Shown in pieces: positions 19,301 through 25,470 of a stretch of 64,000 bases of DNA. Each line of letters starts with the position of its first letter. The first letter of the stretch is position 1. Below the pieces are notes generated by a model, which was not told the origin of the DNA, ran no database searches, and saw only the letters and a list, made by a program, of their open reading frames with translations. The DNA is from CAZGOM01 sp964542875. Lineage in GTDB: Bacteria; Planctomycetota; Phycisphaerae; Phycisphaerales; Phycisphaeraceae. The position numbers and the translations under genes are program-made. Location of the stretch: contig CAZIWA010000006.1 of NCBI GenBank assembly GCA_964542875.1, positions 20,102-84,101 on the forward strand, given 5' to 3'.

Positions 19301-20602
19301 AGCGTGGAACTCGGCTCCAGCTCCAACCCCAACCAGATGGATATCCAGAGCTTCGTTGCGCAGAGCAACGTGACCAACTTCCTGCTGACGACCAACGGCA
19401 AGGCAGGGACGATCACGATCAACGGCAACCTGGGCGATGGAATCTCGATGTCGAAGATCACCATCGGCAACAGCCTGACGAGCCTGACGGCCTTCTCGGC
19501 CACGGACTCGGTCATCGATGTGGCCGGTAACGTCTCTTCGATCCGGTTCACCAAGGCTCTTCCCTCTGGCGCGACGGTGACGGACTCGACGATCAACGCA
19601 TTCGCAGTGAGCACCTTTACGGTGACGGGCAATGTGGTTGACTCGGCCTTCAACCTTGGCGATCAGACGTTCTTCAACGCCGACAAGCACGTGCCGGTGA
19701 CGGGCGTGGCCGTTCCCAACACCCTGCCCGCCGTGACGACCTTCAATGTCACGGGTTCCTTCATCGACAGCTCGCTGAAGGTGGGCGGCAATGCACGGTC
19801 GATCACGATCAGCAAGGACGTGACCGAATCCGACGTACGGGTGATCGGCAACATCGTGACGTTCAACACCGGACCGGTGAACAACGCCGTGAATGGCCTG
19901 GTGACGGACCGCGTGATCAAGGCGGACCAGATCGGCACCTTCTCGGCGAAGGGCATCACGCAGGGCACCATCGATGCGGTTGTGATCAACACGCTGAACG
20001 TGACCGGTAACATCACCAAGGCCATCATCGCCTTGTCTTCGGCACCTTCCACCCTCAAGGCTCTGGGCGCCTTCACGGTGTCCGGCGGGATCACGGATAC
20101 CACCGTGGTCAGCGCGGGTAACGTGGGCAATGTGTCGATCGGCGCCGCGGGCGCGACGAACTTCGAGCTGCGAAGCGCGGGTTCGATCGGGAACGTGACG
20201 ACGGCAGGAGCCGGTGCACTGACCAGCAGCCAGATTCGTGCACAGAGCAACATCGGACAGGTTTCACTGGCGAAGATCACTGACAGCATCATCTTTGCCG
20301 GTATCGCCAACACGGTGGATGAACTACCCACGCTGGCCGACTTCACTAACACCGCGGCAACAATCGCAGGCGTCACCATCCGGACCACGGGTACAACCTT
20401 CATTCGGTCGTACATCGCCGGCGGGACGTTGACCAAGGTGGCCCTCAAGGGTGTGGACCCGGTGAATGCCGCTGGTCTGTTTGGTGTGCTGGCAAGCGAG
20501 AAGGTGGGTAACTACACCGCGACGGGTCAAGTGACCCGTACGAACCTGACAGTTGCCGACGATTACAACGCTGTCGGCAACTTCCGGCTCCGGGTGCTGT
20601 AA
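7343..20602 (+). CDS. giant LEPR-XLL-like surface/secreted protein with Ig-like repeats and beta-helical C-terminus
   Basis: The protein is 4419 aa from ATG 7343 (AGGA upstream); a GTG at 7301 would add 14 residues. Near residue 50 the text MAPLETRVMLSTAP matches the LEPR-XLL signature found at the N-terminus of very large planctomycete proteins, with Thr in place of Pro. Residues 60 to about 2430 look like long beta-propeller-type and repeat segments, including EF-hand loops DVNLDGKITISDV (near 1368) and DIDGDGVITVQDV (near 1471). FTVTEVNDAPVAP near 2520 is a cadherin/VCBS-like repeat junction. Residues 2657-3597 hold eight Ig-like units, 3598-3711 a HYDIN/choice-of-anchor-like domain (FKNTGDGALTG), and the rest short glycine-rich rungs like a parallel beta-helix. 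No PEP-CTERM or LPXTG anchor is visible. A role in adhesion, cell-surface structure or extracellular binding is inferred. Confidence 0.85.
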   Translation: MRNSTRLRALDSVRSVFGRLKNQFETPSRKGLKDEQLKTKLVRETTHELMAPLETRVMLSTAPNLVLTPNQNVGGTLQGTYAVVDISALTGGDIYMNDETAAMGRLFKVVRDANGQVTGVTPIGQIAQVNGSAVIQLSSLTTGANGNFYTAGVDGSSFLPVDNVGKDLQTAKLSVQALAISGENDPASGLQRIFIIDSNGSTLDLYELRRSADGAADKLTPVGLNGAIYTNVLDDKGNVVTQLPVLGMQSAAIVPTGNSDVVSIGYRADEVSPQKATGYVADSFDIRGVTVRPQDLSTNDQTYLLNRRDPLRTHFGLPEFELWQVTRDPLTQAILNNTYVGAVKSGGKNVIRADAIESDPETGLMTTLGITYDFSPVPTIGLQGNLGDSYAISDIVVTRLTQATGTKGSNDSIFAVVDDNSFADLYRIRQGTAQTPDPTSGVTSWDGLADPNDPNASPMQRLGRMVDTKNQPLYFVQALASDWSTAMSPTGSVHNYVWAIGSSSPSANAAMSLYRFDMNGQAGTPGKEAYQAVEEYPLNDGVGSLNYVVKGLAYKPWTQDLYPAPPFNDLIPDQGELYAIVAYPDGDHIVKIDIPSPGFDALNQPTPVIIPTDKFGQQIIGRVTDLAKLTQTVSSIDFQMNPYSPNPTWNLYGLTGKVGDANRSLASVATSGSVGVIQAVDPYMRGLSFGTMQTPLGDAVRVQPFSIKGSLQINSRDQLMTSQWTSAYYSLSETSAAATLKYKLLFNSSDPTAPAQLSINALTEAQVRDWEIRPGRSDGEFKALATDPTTGVIYGVLEVVDNAKLGSGVKQILVKVDPSLKQSTKWGDFVQVDPVITYEDTNNDGILERVGGVITVGGADTQILEMDFTRTGELIGLQRKPNDQLYNTPATNSLVAINRINPSKSTQLVDDSIEYTGMRALYNQFPVGLGSSPLGRYLSVVPDPKPVDDNGLKLHTIIPNKYNQVAGSLSTGPAIIDLDTSTVVDFNTGLKFTYAFTGTEGTEQLVRFKQTVGSDGKPVINGYDIVDNRIEVDAVGYADYLIYSKYQIDDIKAMSVGADGSIYFAGQHTGTPRPAGTIEGEYGLGAAGLQNGGGIAVSPDGLTAWVVESINDKGIKLGRLERDDSIDPITGKPIGMWIPTGSWSNLGYKSSDGLEYDPINNLLYAIVWQPTSMKEEDAINRLIAIDPDSLGEVSSTALFDLSQPGVLSPEYLLDYVTGGSGYSTGTITIQRRDGQVLSLNTADLVDIGDLQALVTSTFGTGVTLEISGNKTLRIVDVTPGDTSIKTSNELWQLNNGKGISLNSGAGVPDMVLTFNAGGSDLLTLGSELKYLNNGAGVDYHGDGVTADLKIDFFKSDFTSVSDYVTIRDVNLDGKITISDVNSVLVSDTGGRISNAVIGDDKKSLKLTFSGTIFAGVTISDFDSNVLTAEDLGINGSFSGNNQFFSNIVGKSITPVTDPAALSSIKQVDIRDIDGDGVITVQDVIDSIKADSGGLIVAGSLTNEFEDVVVAGKTQTITYHKGISLVFDGDKYSSVVISDVPNASATTATDLHLVGTYTNALGNRVINGSALTPTVYTTIVSGTAADILNIDGSSKLGIVNGTELNPVKLYLRYQTTPTAKIVLHSMGQIVRNPFDNQFYVAGHGLVGTVDTGWAADFLLNVQVSGAGTGNTALVGNQLGMGRTDVLHNNVIYNRRASGMYFNQYNELVVFENRSAGYGGVTDGLGYIFTYNITGALGSQVLTSTQGFNLPADGGPDGSRKILSNTYDLAMDNGWRSYTNVTGDVLASGEELYQIQLYQVQSGAFNPGDSGQVLYKGELVSSTGHVIDDVNGITFNVPGGAYILTNQYSAPQVFQIRTDAISDFYTNKALAAGGGLLEGEIIINPRGSAYGFDISSVYAFDIEFTRTNKLTVIVGLKSQISFPWKDQMTVLPTVGLDADGLVTGKILAEVNLEDGAQQSFVRALTTDNNQTQYFINPFDSHLLGFSTDVSGVFSSIYSNPTADPGGDRMWLGLPDEVYISPSNQTIYRIDSKTAEAKPIAELKDTSLQLQKPVSSVFQALSFNPVDGKLYGVLRDVANGDVNRLISLATSNPNDPYSLTGEFFREGTSNGRIQLDDGRGVKSEVNLSGLVFVKVGNEYRMVAEDQISQRLITIDPVVTDRSAGLTAFSSTKDLTGLMIDRENVIFSIFDTPGGFDQLWKSVKSEERTLSLYEVNPTNAIATRKDFILDPAGAKVARVDLPTMAFDQATNRLYGVIRTAAGDSLVVINTTDGKMTPVSLGDTVIKIDGSASNINTMEFRDGVLYAYNDPAPGKRNLVIIDATEPSKSKTADTHRDLGIGALPINPDPRLVGLAMEPLSDKDKSLAGRFFSIMPTDVSNPNAPIPFDELWISDRMFAYNQEFVLPEVKSLNTEYIKLAPYLLTQIYGPQPNQGGTVQSPNASQIIVNPNPTVITTKAGGTLTIYNNGYLSYQAAKYFNGVDSLDVMGLPLAFQAQSGDGTLITKYATMTFTVTEVNDAPVAPSTQVKFNADLINPITTTAELLLQRAVNNGALAGPADPALTVVREEDQTLNVTIPLDAGSSKQTVYQNGFEGNLSKIAGYITVENNLDGSLLSYTFTPQPGFSGQAAFKYNLVDGGDAAKTNGVYDPQTTQVYGIIDVQDRPRVSNFVPVTPNPRNIPVDQIEVVFSRPINAATFSIADVTLLAIGAGGVQTPIDISGATILTTGDPTKFIIANLSSYTGGTADKTLVYRIDVNAETVQDTGGVDGAGLGSVNWTNDREIPKVISFGPVTPSLKNTGTPFVDVKFSEPIDPATFTIADLQLTRTFNGKDIAMNLAPASIALLSDSDPLVYRISGLSGITSQEGVYTFTLDTKGISDPAGNFGDESLNTKWTVDTTSPTPVSVVINGQTTPMNVPLNEVWVTFSEAIDATSFTAKGDLVLTLTHDKVVTTIDISGAAIAVDPLNPARFLVSSLSGYTTAEGTYTLTVVSEGIIDLAGNAGKGSKSTDWVMDLTPPQVKEIGPLTTPVNHSLSSIVVTFSEAINAKSFTLDDLKLTYQTITSGGPVDVSLKVSGATVSIDPTDPTGTRFLINNLEVATVGFASEDTTYTLYVDATGVVDIAGNAGTGILSDSWVNDRTEPSVTVIGPVTPNPRNSSVNSVTVKFSEKIDLTSFTYQDLKLTLKSNSGVISTIDLSGVTIVQNALDPLLFTIGNMGGITFAEGTFTLSIDPTKITDLAGNAGLPVDPLPSTSWVTDVTRPQITKVIPVMPSAVNTPVSSFDVYFSEEIKTSTFTTASMSLTRGGTALDLSGVTITQDGSNPLLYHLTGFDSLTAQEGAYAFSIRADFVIDLAGNVGVGGSQQAWTMDTTALTMKSLGANITSPRKTQVSGVDVVFNEPINISTFDLTDLALTRDGVPVSLVGVTIQQTDPSDATRFQILGLGGDRTAPEGKYVLSVDLTKIQDQAGNTGTSKSQVTWVTDTSAPTAKLTATDITSRTTAPKTFTIIFKDVAGVSAASLATGSINVFGPGGFTALATLQTITPSGTTAAPEFTVTYSLDAPGGEWNALDNGSYSVIVNPNTVSDILDQKMAQSVLGTFNVSILGVANMQVTQGGNIINSPYTANFGVHNLGDNSVIDFVFKNTGDGALTGVDVNFTKAGYIILVDLPTTIAAGGEAILRIKLDTSTPRDTVSNPVPITITTDKAGSFVINAVGEVFNAVPVISGKATTYIDSSGDTVSVMLKGPGSGILYFTGSGDASRLTLSDTTIASSLSITATGNKGNQTSLKSITIGNPDDVNDQTSIGIITASAVDISSAIRLAGVARTITIGNLTNTLVEVGQSDTYTGQVGITAKRVIDTRFQSVIGVSSFTAWDWLDTVASYNSALEAPVVGTVTMQGYPATKLPGNFQADVSISGPLSGVGLNSFRATGIVSSSNWNVGGTGINSINALSFTGLNIDTPGKITTVVTTGTSTVSGMIHALSVGSMNLRGPVAGLSVELGSSSNPNQMDIQSFVAQSNVTNFLLTTNGKAGTITINGNLGDGISMSKITIGNSLTSLTAFSATDSVIDVAGNVSSIRFTKALPSGATVTDSTINAFAVSTFTVTGNVVDSAFNLGDQTFFNADKHVPVTGVAVPNTLPAVTTFNVTGSFIDSSLKVGGNARSITISKDVTESDVRVIGNIVTFNTGPVNNAVNGLVTDRVIKADQIGTFSAKGITQGTIDAVVINTLNVTGNITKAIIALSSAPSTLKALGAFTVSGGITDTTVVSAGNVGNVSIGAAGATNFELRSAGSIGNVTTAGAGALTSSQIRAQSNIGQVSLAKITDSIIFAGIANTVDELPTLADFTNTAATIAGVTIRTTGTTFIRSYIAGGTLTKVALKGVDPVNAAGLFGVLASEKVGNYTATGQVTRTNLTVADDYNAVGNFRLRVL
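15311..18135 (+). repeat. tandem Ig-like repeats inside the giant gene
   Basis: Eight units of about 110-120 codons start at 15311, 15662, 16010, 16361, 16733, 17090, 17423 and 17762. Units 1-7 share the frame P-V-x-x-x-x-P, then V-x-V-x-FSEPI-x-x-x-TF-x-x-x-DL-x-L, then a closing DLAGNAG. They resemble Big_5-type Ig-like domains. Unit 8 is divergent and lacks the FSEPI core. The units differ clearly in sequence, so this is an old array. Confidence 0.8.
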
Positions 20603-20630
20603 TCCTTAGCCCATAACCCCAATAGCAACC

Positions 20631-20665
20631 AAGGCCCGTCCCTTTAAAAGGACGGGCCTTTTTCT
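20631..20665 (+). terminator. intrinsic terminator of the giant gene
   Basis: An 11-bp perfect stem (AAGGCCCGTCC / GGACGGGCCTT, 20631-20641 and 20650-20660) with an 8-nt loop is followed by a T run. It lies 29 bp after the stop codon. Confidence 0.9.
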
Positions 20666-20780
20666 ATCCAGCGGCGGAAAAGCATCGGAATTTTCTTGGA
20701 TTTTCCAACGCTTGAGGGCTGATTTGGCCGATAACCAAGAGAAGCTTGTACAAAACCCCAAATGCACGGATGCACTCTTT

Positions 20781-22064
20781 ATGAAGCTTTCCTCCCGGTC
20801 GATCATTACTCGTCTAGCCCTGGCAGGGGCTTTGGCATTGTCGCTGGCGCACTTTACGGCGTGCACCAAGGACCCAGTGGTGCTGGACTCAACGGTTGAG
20901 GAGCCGGATTATTCGCGTCCCCTTGCTCCTGGGCAGCGGGCGCTGGTGAAGATCACCGATCCGAAGCTGCTTCCGAACCTTCAGCCTGCCTACAACGGCA
21001 AGGACGATAACCTCATCAAGGCGTTGGACAAGAGCATTTCCTGGTACCAGAAGCCTTCGAGCAAGAAGTTTTATCCCAAGGATGACATTACGCACCCGCA
21101 GGCGCAGGCGAGCGTTGCGGCCATCAAGCAACTGCTGTTGACCTCCAAGAGCGCCGAGGAGTTTCAGACCCGGTTCTATCAGATGTTCGACACGTACATG
21201 AGCGTTGGCTGGAACGGCAAGGGCGGGGTGTTGTTTACGGGTTATTATTCGCCGATTTTCACTGCGTCGGCGGTGCAGACGGACGTGTACAAGTATCCGC
21301 TTTACAAGCGGCCGGCGAATCTGGTTTCCGACCCTTCGACGGGCCAGGTGACTGGCTGGAAGCAGGGCGATGTGGTGGGCAAGGCGCCCACGCGCAAGGA
21401 ACTGGAAGCGTCAGGTCAGCTCAAGGGCAGCGAACTGGTGTGGCTGGCTGATCCTTTGGATGTGTTTATCATCCAGGTCAATGGTTCAACCCGTCTGACG
21501 ATGACCGACGGCAAGGAGCGCTATGTCGGCTTTGCAGGGACCAACGGGTACGACTACACCAGCGTGGGCAAAATGCTGGTGGCGGATAAGAAGATCCAAG
21601 CCAACAAGATGAGCCTGGCGACGCTGAGGGCGTATTTCAAGCAGCATCCTGAAGAGCTTGAAGTGTACGTGAACAAGAATGACCGTTTCGTGTTTTTCCA
21701 GGATTATCAGCCTGATCAGTGGCCGGCTGGGGCACTGGGCGTGCAGGTGACGGATTACCGTTCCCTTGCGACAGACAAGGACATTTTCCCCCGCGGGTCT
21801 GCGGTTCTTACCGTGACGCAGGTGCCTACCGGCGCCGAGACGGGCACGCGTCCTTTTGTGCAGTTCATGCTTGATCAGGACGCGGGCGGGGCCATCCGTG
21901 CGCCGGGTCGGTCTGACATCTACATGGGGATCGGGCCGGAGGCAGAGAAGATCGCCGGCCGTCAGGCCTATGAAGGCAAACTGTATTACTTTTTCCTCAA
22001 GCCGGAGTACGTAAGCACCTATGGCACGGCGGCGGTTCAAACGCCGGCGGTCAAAGGGCAATAA
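20781..22064 (+). CDS. mltA: membrane-bound lytic murein transglycosylase A (MltA family)
   Basis: The protein is 427 aa from ATG 20781; this start gives a lipoprotein signal (MKLSSRSIITRLALAGALAL then LAHFTAC), with Cys as the expected lipidated residue, while the longer frame from 20712 does not. MltA enzymes cleave the glycan strand of peptidoglycan with formation of 1,6-anhydro-muropeptides. The MltA core (VGWNGKGGVLFTGYYSPIF; WLADPLDVFIIQVNGSTRL) and the C-terminal 3D domain are present; DQDAGGAI with DIYMGIGPEA near residues 370-400 matches the catalytic-Asp block of the family. It implies a peptidoglycan-containing wall. It is monocistronic between two terminators. Confidence 0.93.
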   Translation: MKLSSRSIITRLALAGALALSLAHFTACTKDPVVLDSTVEEPDYSRPLAPGQRALVKITDPKLLPNLQPAYNGKDDNLIKALDKSISWYQKPSSKKFYPKDDITHPQAQASVAAIKQLLLTSKSAEEFQTRFYQMFDTYMSVGWNGKGGVLFTGYYSPIFTASAVQTDVYKYPLYKRPANLVSDPSTGQVTGWKQGDVVGKAPTRKELEASGQLKGSELVWLADPLDVFIIQVNGSTRLTMTDGKERYVGFAGTNGYDYTSVGKMLVADKKIQANKMSLATLRAYFKQHPEELEVYVNKNDRFVFFQDYQPDQWPAGALGVQVTDYRSLATDKDIFPRGSAVLTVTQVPTGAETGTRPFVQFMLDQDAGGAIRAPGRSDIYMGIGPEAEKIAGRQAYEGKLYYFFLKPEYVSTYGTAAVQTPAVKGQ

Positions 22065-22084
22065 AAACTGCGTTAAACCCAACA

Positions 22085-22113
22085 AAACAACCCGGCCTGA
22101 CGCCGGGTTGTTT
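22085..22113 (+). terminator. terminator-like hairpin after mltA
   Basis: A 12-bp perfect stem (AAACAACCCGGC / GCCGGGTTGTTT) with a 5-nt loop lies 21 bp after the mltA stop. The T run is short and interrupted, but the right arm itself ends in TTGTTT. Confidence 0.75.
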
Positions 22114-22259
22114 CGTATTTGCAATAGGGCGAAAACTCTTTTTTAAATCCAGAGATTGAGGAGTGGCAGAACGGCTATCATTAGAGTTGCGATTGGTTTT
22201 GCGCCTTAGTTAGCGCTCGGCCTGACATCGCGCTTATTTTGATGCTTGGCCGAGGAATA

Positions 22260-23255
22260 ATGGATCATAAACCGATTAATCTTAAGCAATTAGATGTATT
22301 GACCGGCCTTAGGGCGCAGGTGGAATCGCGACTTAAGCTGCTCACGGATATTGATAAGATCTGGCAGCCGACCGATTTTTTGCCTGATCTGGCGAGCGAT
22401 GGATGGCAGGATCGGCTGATGGATTTGCGCAAAAGCGCAGGCAATATCTCCGATGAATTGCTGGTGGTGCTGGTGGGCGACATGGTGACCGAAGAGGCAC
22501 TGCCCAACTACGCGGTATCGCTGAACATCATGGCCCGAGACAACCTGGGTGACGACACTCATCCCTGGGCGCTATGGCTACGTGGATGGACGGCGGAGGA
22601 AAATCGGCACGGGGATCTGCTGAATGCTTACTTACGCCTGACAGGCCGGGTGGATATGCGATCGGTGGAAGTGACGGTGCAGTACCTCATTACCCGTGGC
22701 TTTAACCCGCAGACCTATCCTGACCCATACAACGGCCTGATCTATACATCATTTCAAGAGCGGGCGACGCGCGTGTCACATCAGAACGTGGCAAAGCTGG
22801 CCCTGACGCAGGGCGATGCGAATCTGGCGAACATATGCAGCAGAATCGCCGGCGATGAAGCACGGCATGCAATGTTTTACGGGGACATGATGGGGCACGT
22901 GATCGATCAAGACCCCGAAGGCGGAATCCTGGCATTTAGAAACATGATGAAGACGCTCATCGCCATGCCCGGCCGGCACATGTTCGACGGGGTGGAGCCG
23001 AATCTGTTCGATAAGTTTTCAGTGGTGGCACAGCGCACCGGCGTGTACACGATTTTTGATTACGCCGAGATCATTGAGCACTTGCTTGACAAGTGGCGCA
23101 TCTCAGAGAGGTCTGTCTCAGGAACCGCAGCCAAGGCGCAGGAATATCTTTGCAGGCAGCCTGCACGGTACCGGTCGTTGGCCGAGCAGGTCAGCCAGAT
23201 CGTCAAAGAGCAGCCTGGATCAAAGTTCTCGTGGATTCATGGCCGGCAGGCTTGA
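22260..23255 (+). CDS. acyl-ACP desaturase (soluble diiron type)
   Basis: The protein is 331 aa from ATG 22260, which has GAGGA five bases upstream; the frame opens at 22239. Soluble acyl-[acyl-carrier-protein] desaturases insert a cis double bond into an ACP-bound acyl chain using a diiron centre, O2 and ferredoxin. The ligand blocks are visible in order: TEEALPNY, WTAEENRHGD, and GDEARHAMFYGDMM, which give the two EExxH-like pairs. KLLTDIDKIWQPTDFLPDL near the N-terminus is also typical. The neighbours are unrelated, so regulation is probably independent. Position specificity cannot be judged. Confidence 0.93.
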   Translation: MDHKPINLKQLDVLTGLRAQVESRLKLLTDIDKIWQPTDFLPDLASDGWQDRLMDLRKSAGNISDELLVVLVGDMVTEEALPNYAVSLNIMARDNLGDDTHPWALWLRGWTAEENRHGDLLNAYLRLTGRVDMRSVEVTVQYLITRGFNPQTYPDPYNGLIYTSFQERATRVSHQNVAKLALTQGDANLANICSRIAGDEARHAMFYGDMMGHVIDQDPEGGILAFRNMMKTLIAMPGRHMFDGVEPNLFDKFSVVAQRTGVYTIFDYAEIIEHLLDKWRISERSVSGTAAKAQEYLCRQPARYRSLAEQVSQIVKEQPGSKFSWIHGRQA

Positions 23256-23396
23256 GCCACGCGGTTGATGCAGAGGCCGCTGCGGTTGCAAGGTAATTGC
23301 ATTTGACGATTGTTTAGCGCACCGGCGGGGGCTGAATGCCTTGAGTATGGAATTGCCCGCTGGACTTAATGGCTGAGCGCCCTAAACTTCTGCGCT

Positions 23397-25457
23397 ATGA
23401 ATGAAGCCAACCCAACGCGATCTGAACCGGGCCAACAAGGTAAAGAAGTGATTATCGGCATCGACCTGGGCACAACCAACAGCCTTGTGGCGTGGTGTGA
23501 TCATACGGGGCCGAGGATCATTCCGAGCCCGCGGGGTGAGCGGATGCTGCCCAGTGTGGTGCGCTTTGGCTCCGGTAGTGACGGGCGGCCAGTCGCGGAG
23601 GCGATCGGGCAGGAGGCCAAGGAGCATGCCCAGGAGTTTCCCGGCCGGACGGTGTACAGCGTAAAACGGCTGATGGGACGGGGTGTGAAGGATGTCGCGC
23701 CGGAATTGAAGTACCTGTCGTATGAAGTGGTGGAGGGGGAGCACCAGACGGCGCGTGTGAAGATGGGAGATTGGGTGCTTTCGCCTCAGGAGGTGTCTGC
23801 GCAGATTCTCCGTGAGCTCAAAGGCTGGGCGGATGCGTACTTCGGGAAGCCGGTGAAGAAGGCCGTGATCACGGTGCCGGCTTATTTTGACGACTCTCAG
23901 CGGCAGGCGACACGCGATGCGGGACGAATCGCTGGGTTGGAAGTGGTTCGGATCGTCAATGAGCCGACTGCGGCATCGCTGGCGTATAACCTGGGGCTTA
24001 AGGCGAAGGCCAAACCGGCGTTGACGAAAAAGCCGGAAAGCTCCGGCGTGGGTTTTAAGGTGTCGCTGCCGATGCCCAAGTGTTCGACCGATGAAGGCAC
24101 GGAACAGGCGGGGGCGCAGGAACCGGCGCAGGATGCGACGATCGCGGTGTATGACCTGGGTGGAGGGACGTTTGACGTTTCGATTTTGAAGTTGCAGAAG
24201 ACGCCTACGGGCGTGGTGGACCAGGTGCTGGCGACCGCAGGCGATACGCACCTGGGCGGCGACGACGTTGACCAGATGATTCTGGAAGTGCTGCTGAAGG
24301 AACTGGAATCCGCGGGGGTGCCCACGGGGGATGCGGGTTTGCGGCAGGCTGCCCGGGCGGGCGCCGAGAAATTGAAGATCGCGTTGTCGGAATTTGATGA
24401 TGCGTGCGTGGTGATCACGCATGCCGCGGGGAAGCTGGATGCCGAGGTCTACGCGCCGGCAAGGACAGCCCCCGTCATAGAGTCGCGACAGGTGGCCAAG
24501 ACGCTCAAACGGGCTGAGCTTGAGGCGATGATCGAGCCATGGGTGGCCAGGACGATGACGGCATGCAAAGCCGCCCTCACAGGTGCAAAGCTTGACCTGG
24601 AGCAGGTGAGCCGCGTGGTGATGGTGGGGGGCTCTACAAGAGTGCCCGCGGTGGTGAGGCATGTTGCGGAATACTTCGGCACGGAACCATACACGGCGAT
24701 CAATCCCGATGAAGTGGTGGCGCTGGGCGCAGCGGTGCAGGCGTCGATCCTGGCGGGCTACAACCGGGATATGCTGCTGCTGGATGTGATACCGCTTTCG
24801 CTGGGTATTGAGACGATGGGCGGTGCGGTGGCGAAACTGATTACGGGGAATACGACGATCCCGGCGCGAGCCAGCGAAAGATTTTCGACTTATGTCGATG
24901 GGCAGACGAGCGTGCGGATTCATGTGCTTCAGGGGGAGCGGGAACTGGTGAAGGACTGCCGGTCGCTGGGGCAGTTTGATTTGAGGGGGATTCCGCCGAT
25001 GCCTGCGGGGCTGCCGAAGCTGGAGGTGACATTCCTGGTGGATGCCAACGGGATTTTGACAGTCACCGCGGTGGAGAAGCGCAGCGAGAAGAGCGCACGG
25101 ATCCAGATTGTGCCCAACCATGGGCTGACGCGCGATGAAGTGTCCCGCATGGAGCGCGAGAGCGTGGAGAACGCGGTGGCGGACATGACGCAGCATCGGT
25201 TGATCGATCTGCGGAACCAGGCACGGCTGGATACCCGGGCGATCGAGCGACAACTGGCGAAAGTGGGTGATGAACTGGAAGAAGGGTACCGCAAAGAGGT
25301 GATGGAAAAGGTGGCGAAGGTGAAGGCGTTTGCGGACGCCGCTGATGCAGATGCCAATGCGTTTCATCAGGCTTTGGATGACATGGATAAGACAACCGTG
25401 AGGCTGGCGGAAATTGCGATCCGCAAGACGCTGCGGGAAGAGGGATTGACCTCCTGA
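23397..25457 (+). CDS. HscA-like Hsp70-family chaperone with an ATPase-domain insertion
   Basis: The protein is 686 aa. The nucleotide-binding domain is complete: GIDLGTTNSLVAW at 21, VPAYFDDSQRQATRDAGRIAG at 160, IVNEPTAASLAYNLG at 186, VYDLGGGTFDVS at 251 and VVMVGGSTRVPAV further on. Between YNLG and the DLGGGT strand, residues 201-245 are extra relative to DnaK and HscA, rich in Lys, Pro, Glu and Ala. The substrate-binding part (FDLRGIPPMPAG, LEVTFLVDANGILTV) resembles HscA, which assists Fe-S cluster transfer. No iscU, hscB or grpE is near, so the partner set is unknown. The large antisense frame over this gene is a codon-bias shadow. Confidence 0.88.
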   Translation: MNEANPTRSEPGQQGKEVIIGIDLGTTNSLVAWCDHTGPRIIPSPRGERMLPSVVRFGSGSDGRPVAEAIGQEAKEHAQEFPGRTVYSVKRLMGRGVKDVAPELKYLSYEVVEGEHQTARVKMGDWVLSPQEVSAQILRELKGWADAYFGKPVKKAVITVPAYFDDSQRQATRDAGRIAGLEVVRIVNEPTAASLAYNLGLKAKAKPALTKKPESSGVGFKVSLPMPKCSTDEGTEQAGAQEPAQDATIAVYDLGGGTFDVSILKLQKTPTGVVDQVLATAGDTHLGGDDVDQMILEVLLKELESAGVPTGDAGLRQAARAGAEKLKIALSEFDDACVVITHAAGKLDAEVYAPARTAPVIESRQVAKTLKRAELEAMIEPWVARTMTACKAALTGAKLDLEQVSRVVMVGGSTRVPAVVRHVAEYFGTEPYTAINPDEVVALGAAVQASILAGYNRDMLLLDVIPLSLGIETMGGAVAKLITGNTTIPARASERFSTYVDGQTSVRIHVLQGERELVKDCRSLGQFDLRGIPPMPAGLPKLEVTFLVDANGILTVTAVEKRSEKSARIQIVPNHGLTRDEVSRMERESVENAVADMTQHRLIDLRNQARLDTRAIERQLAKVGDELEEGYRKEVMEKVAKVKAFADAADADANAFHQALDDMDKTTVRLAEIAIRKTLREEGLTS

Positions 25458-25470
25458 GGGTTTACCGAAG

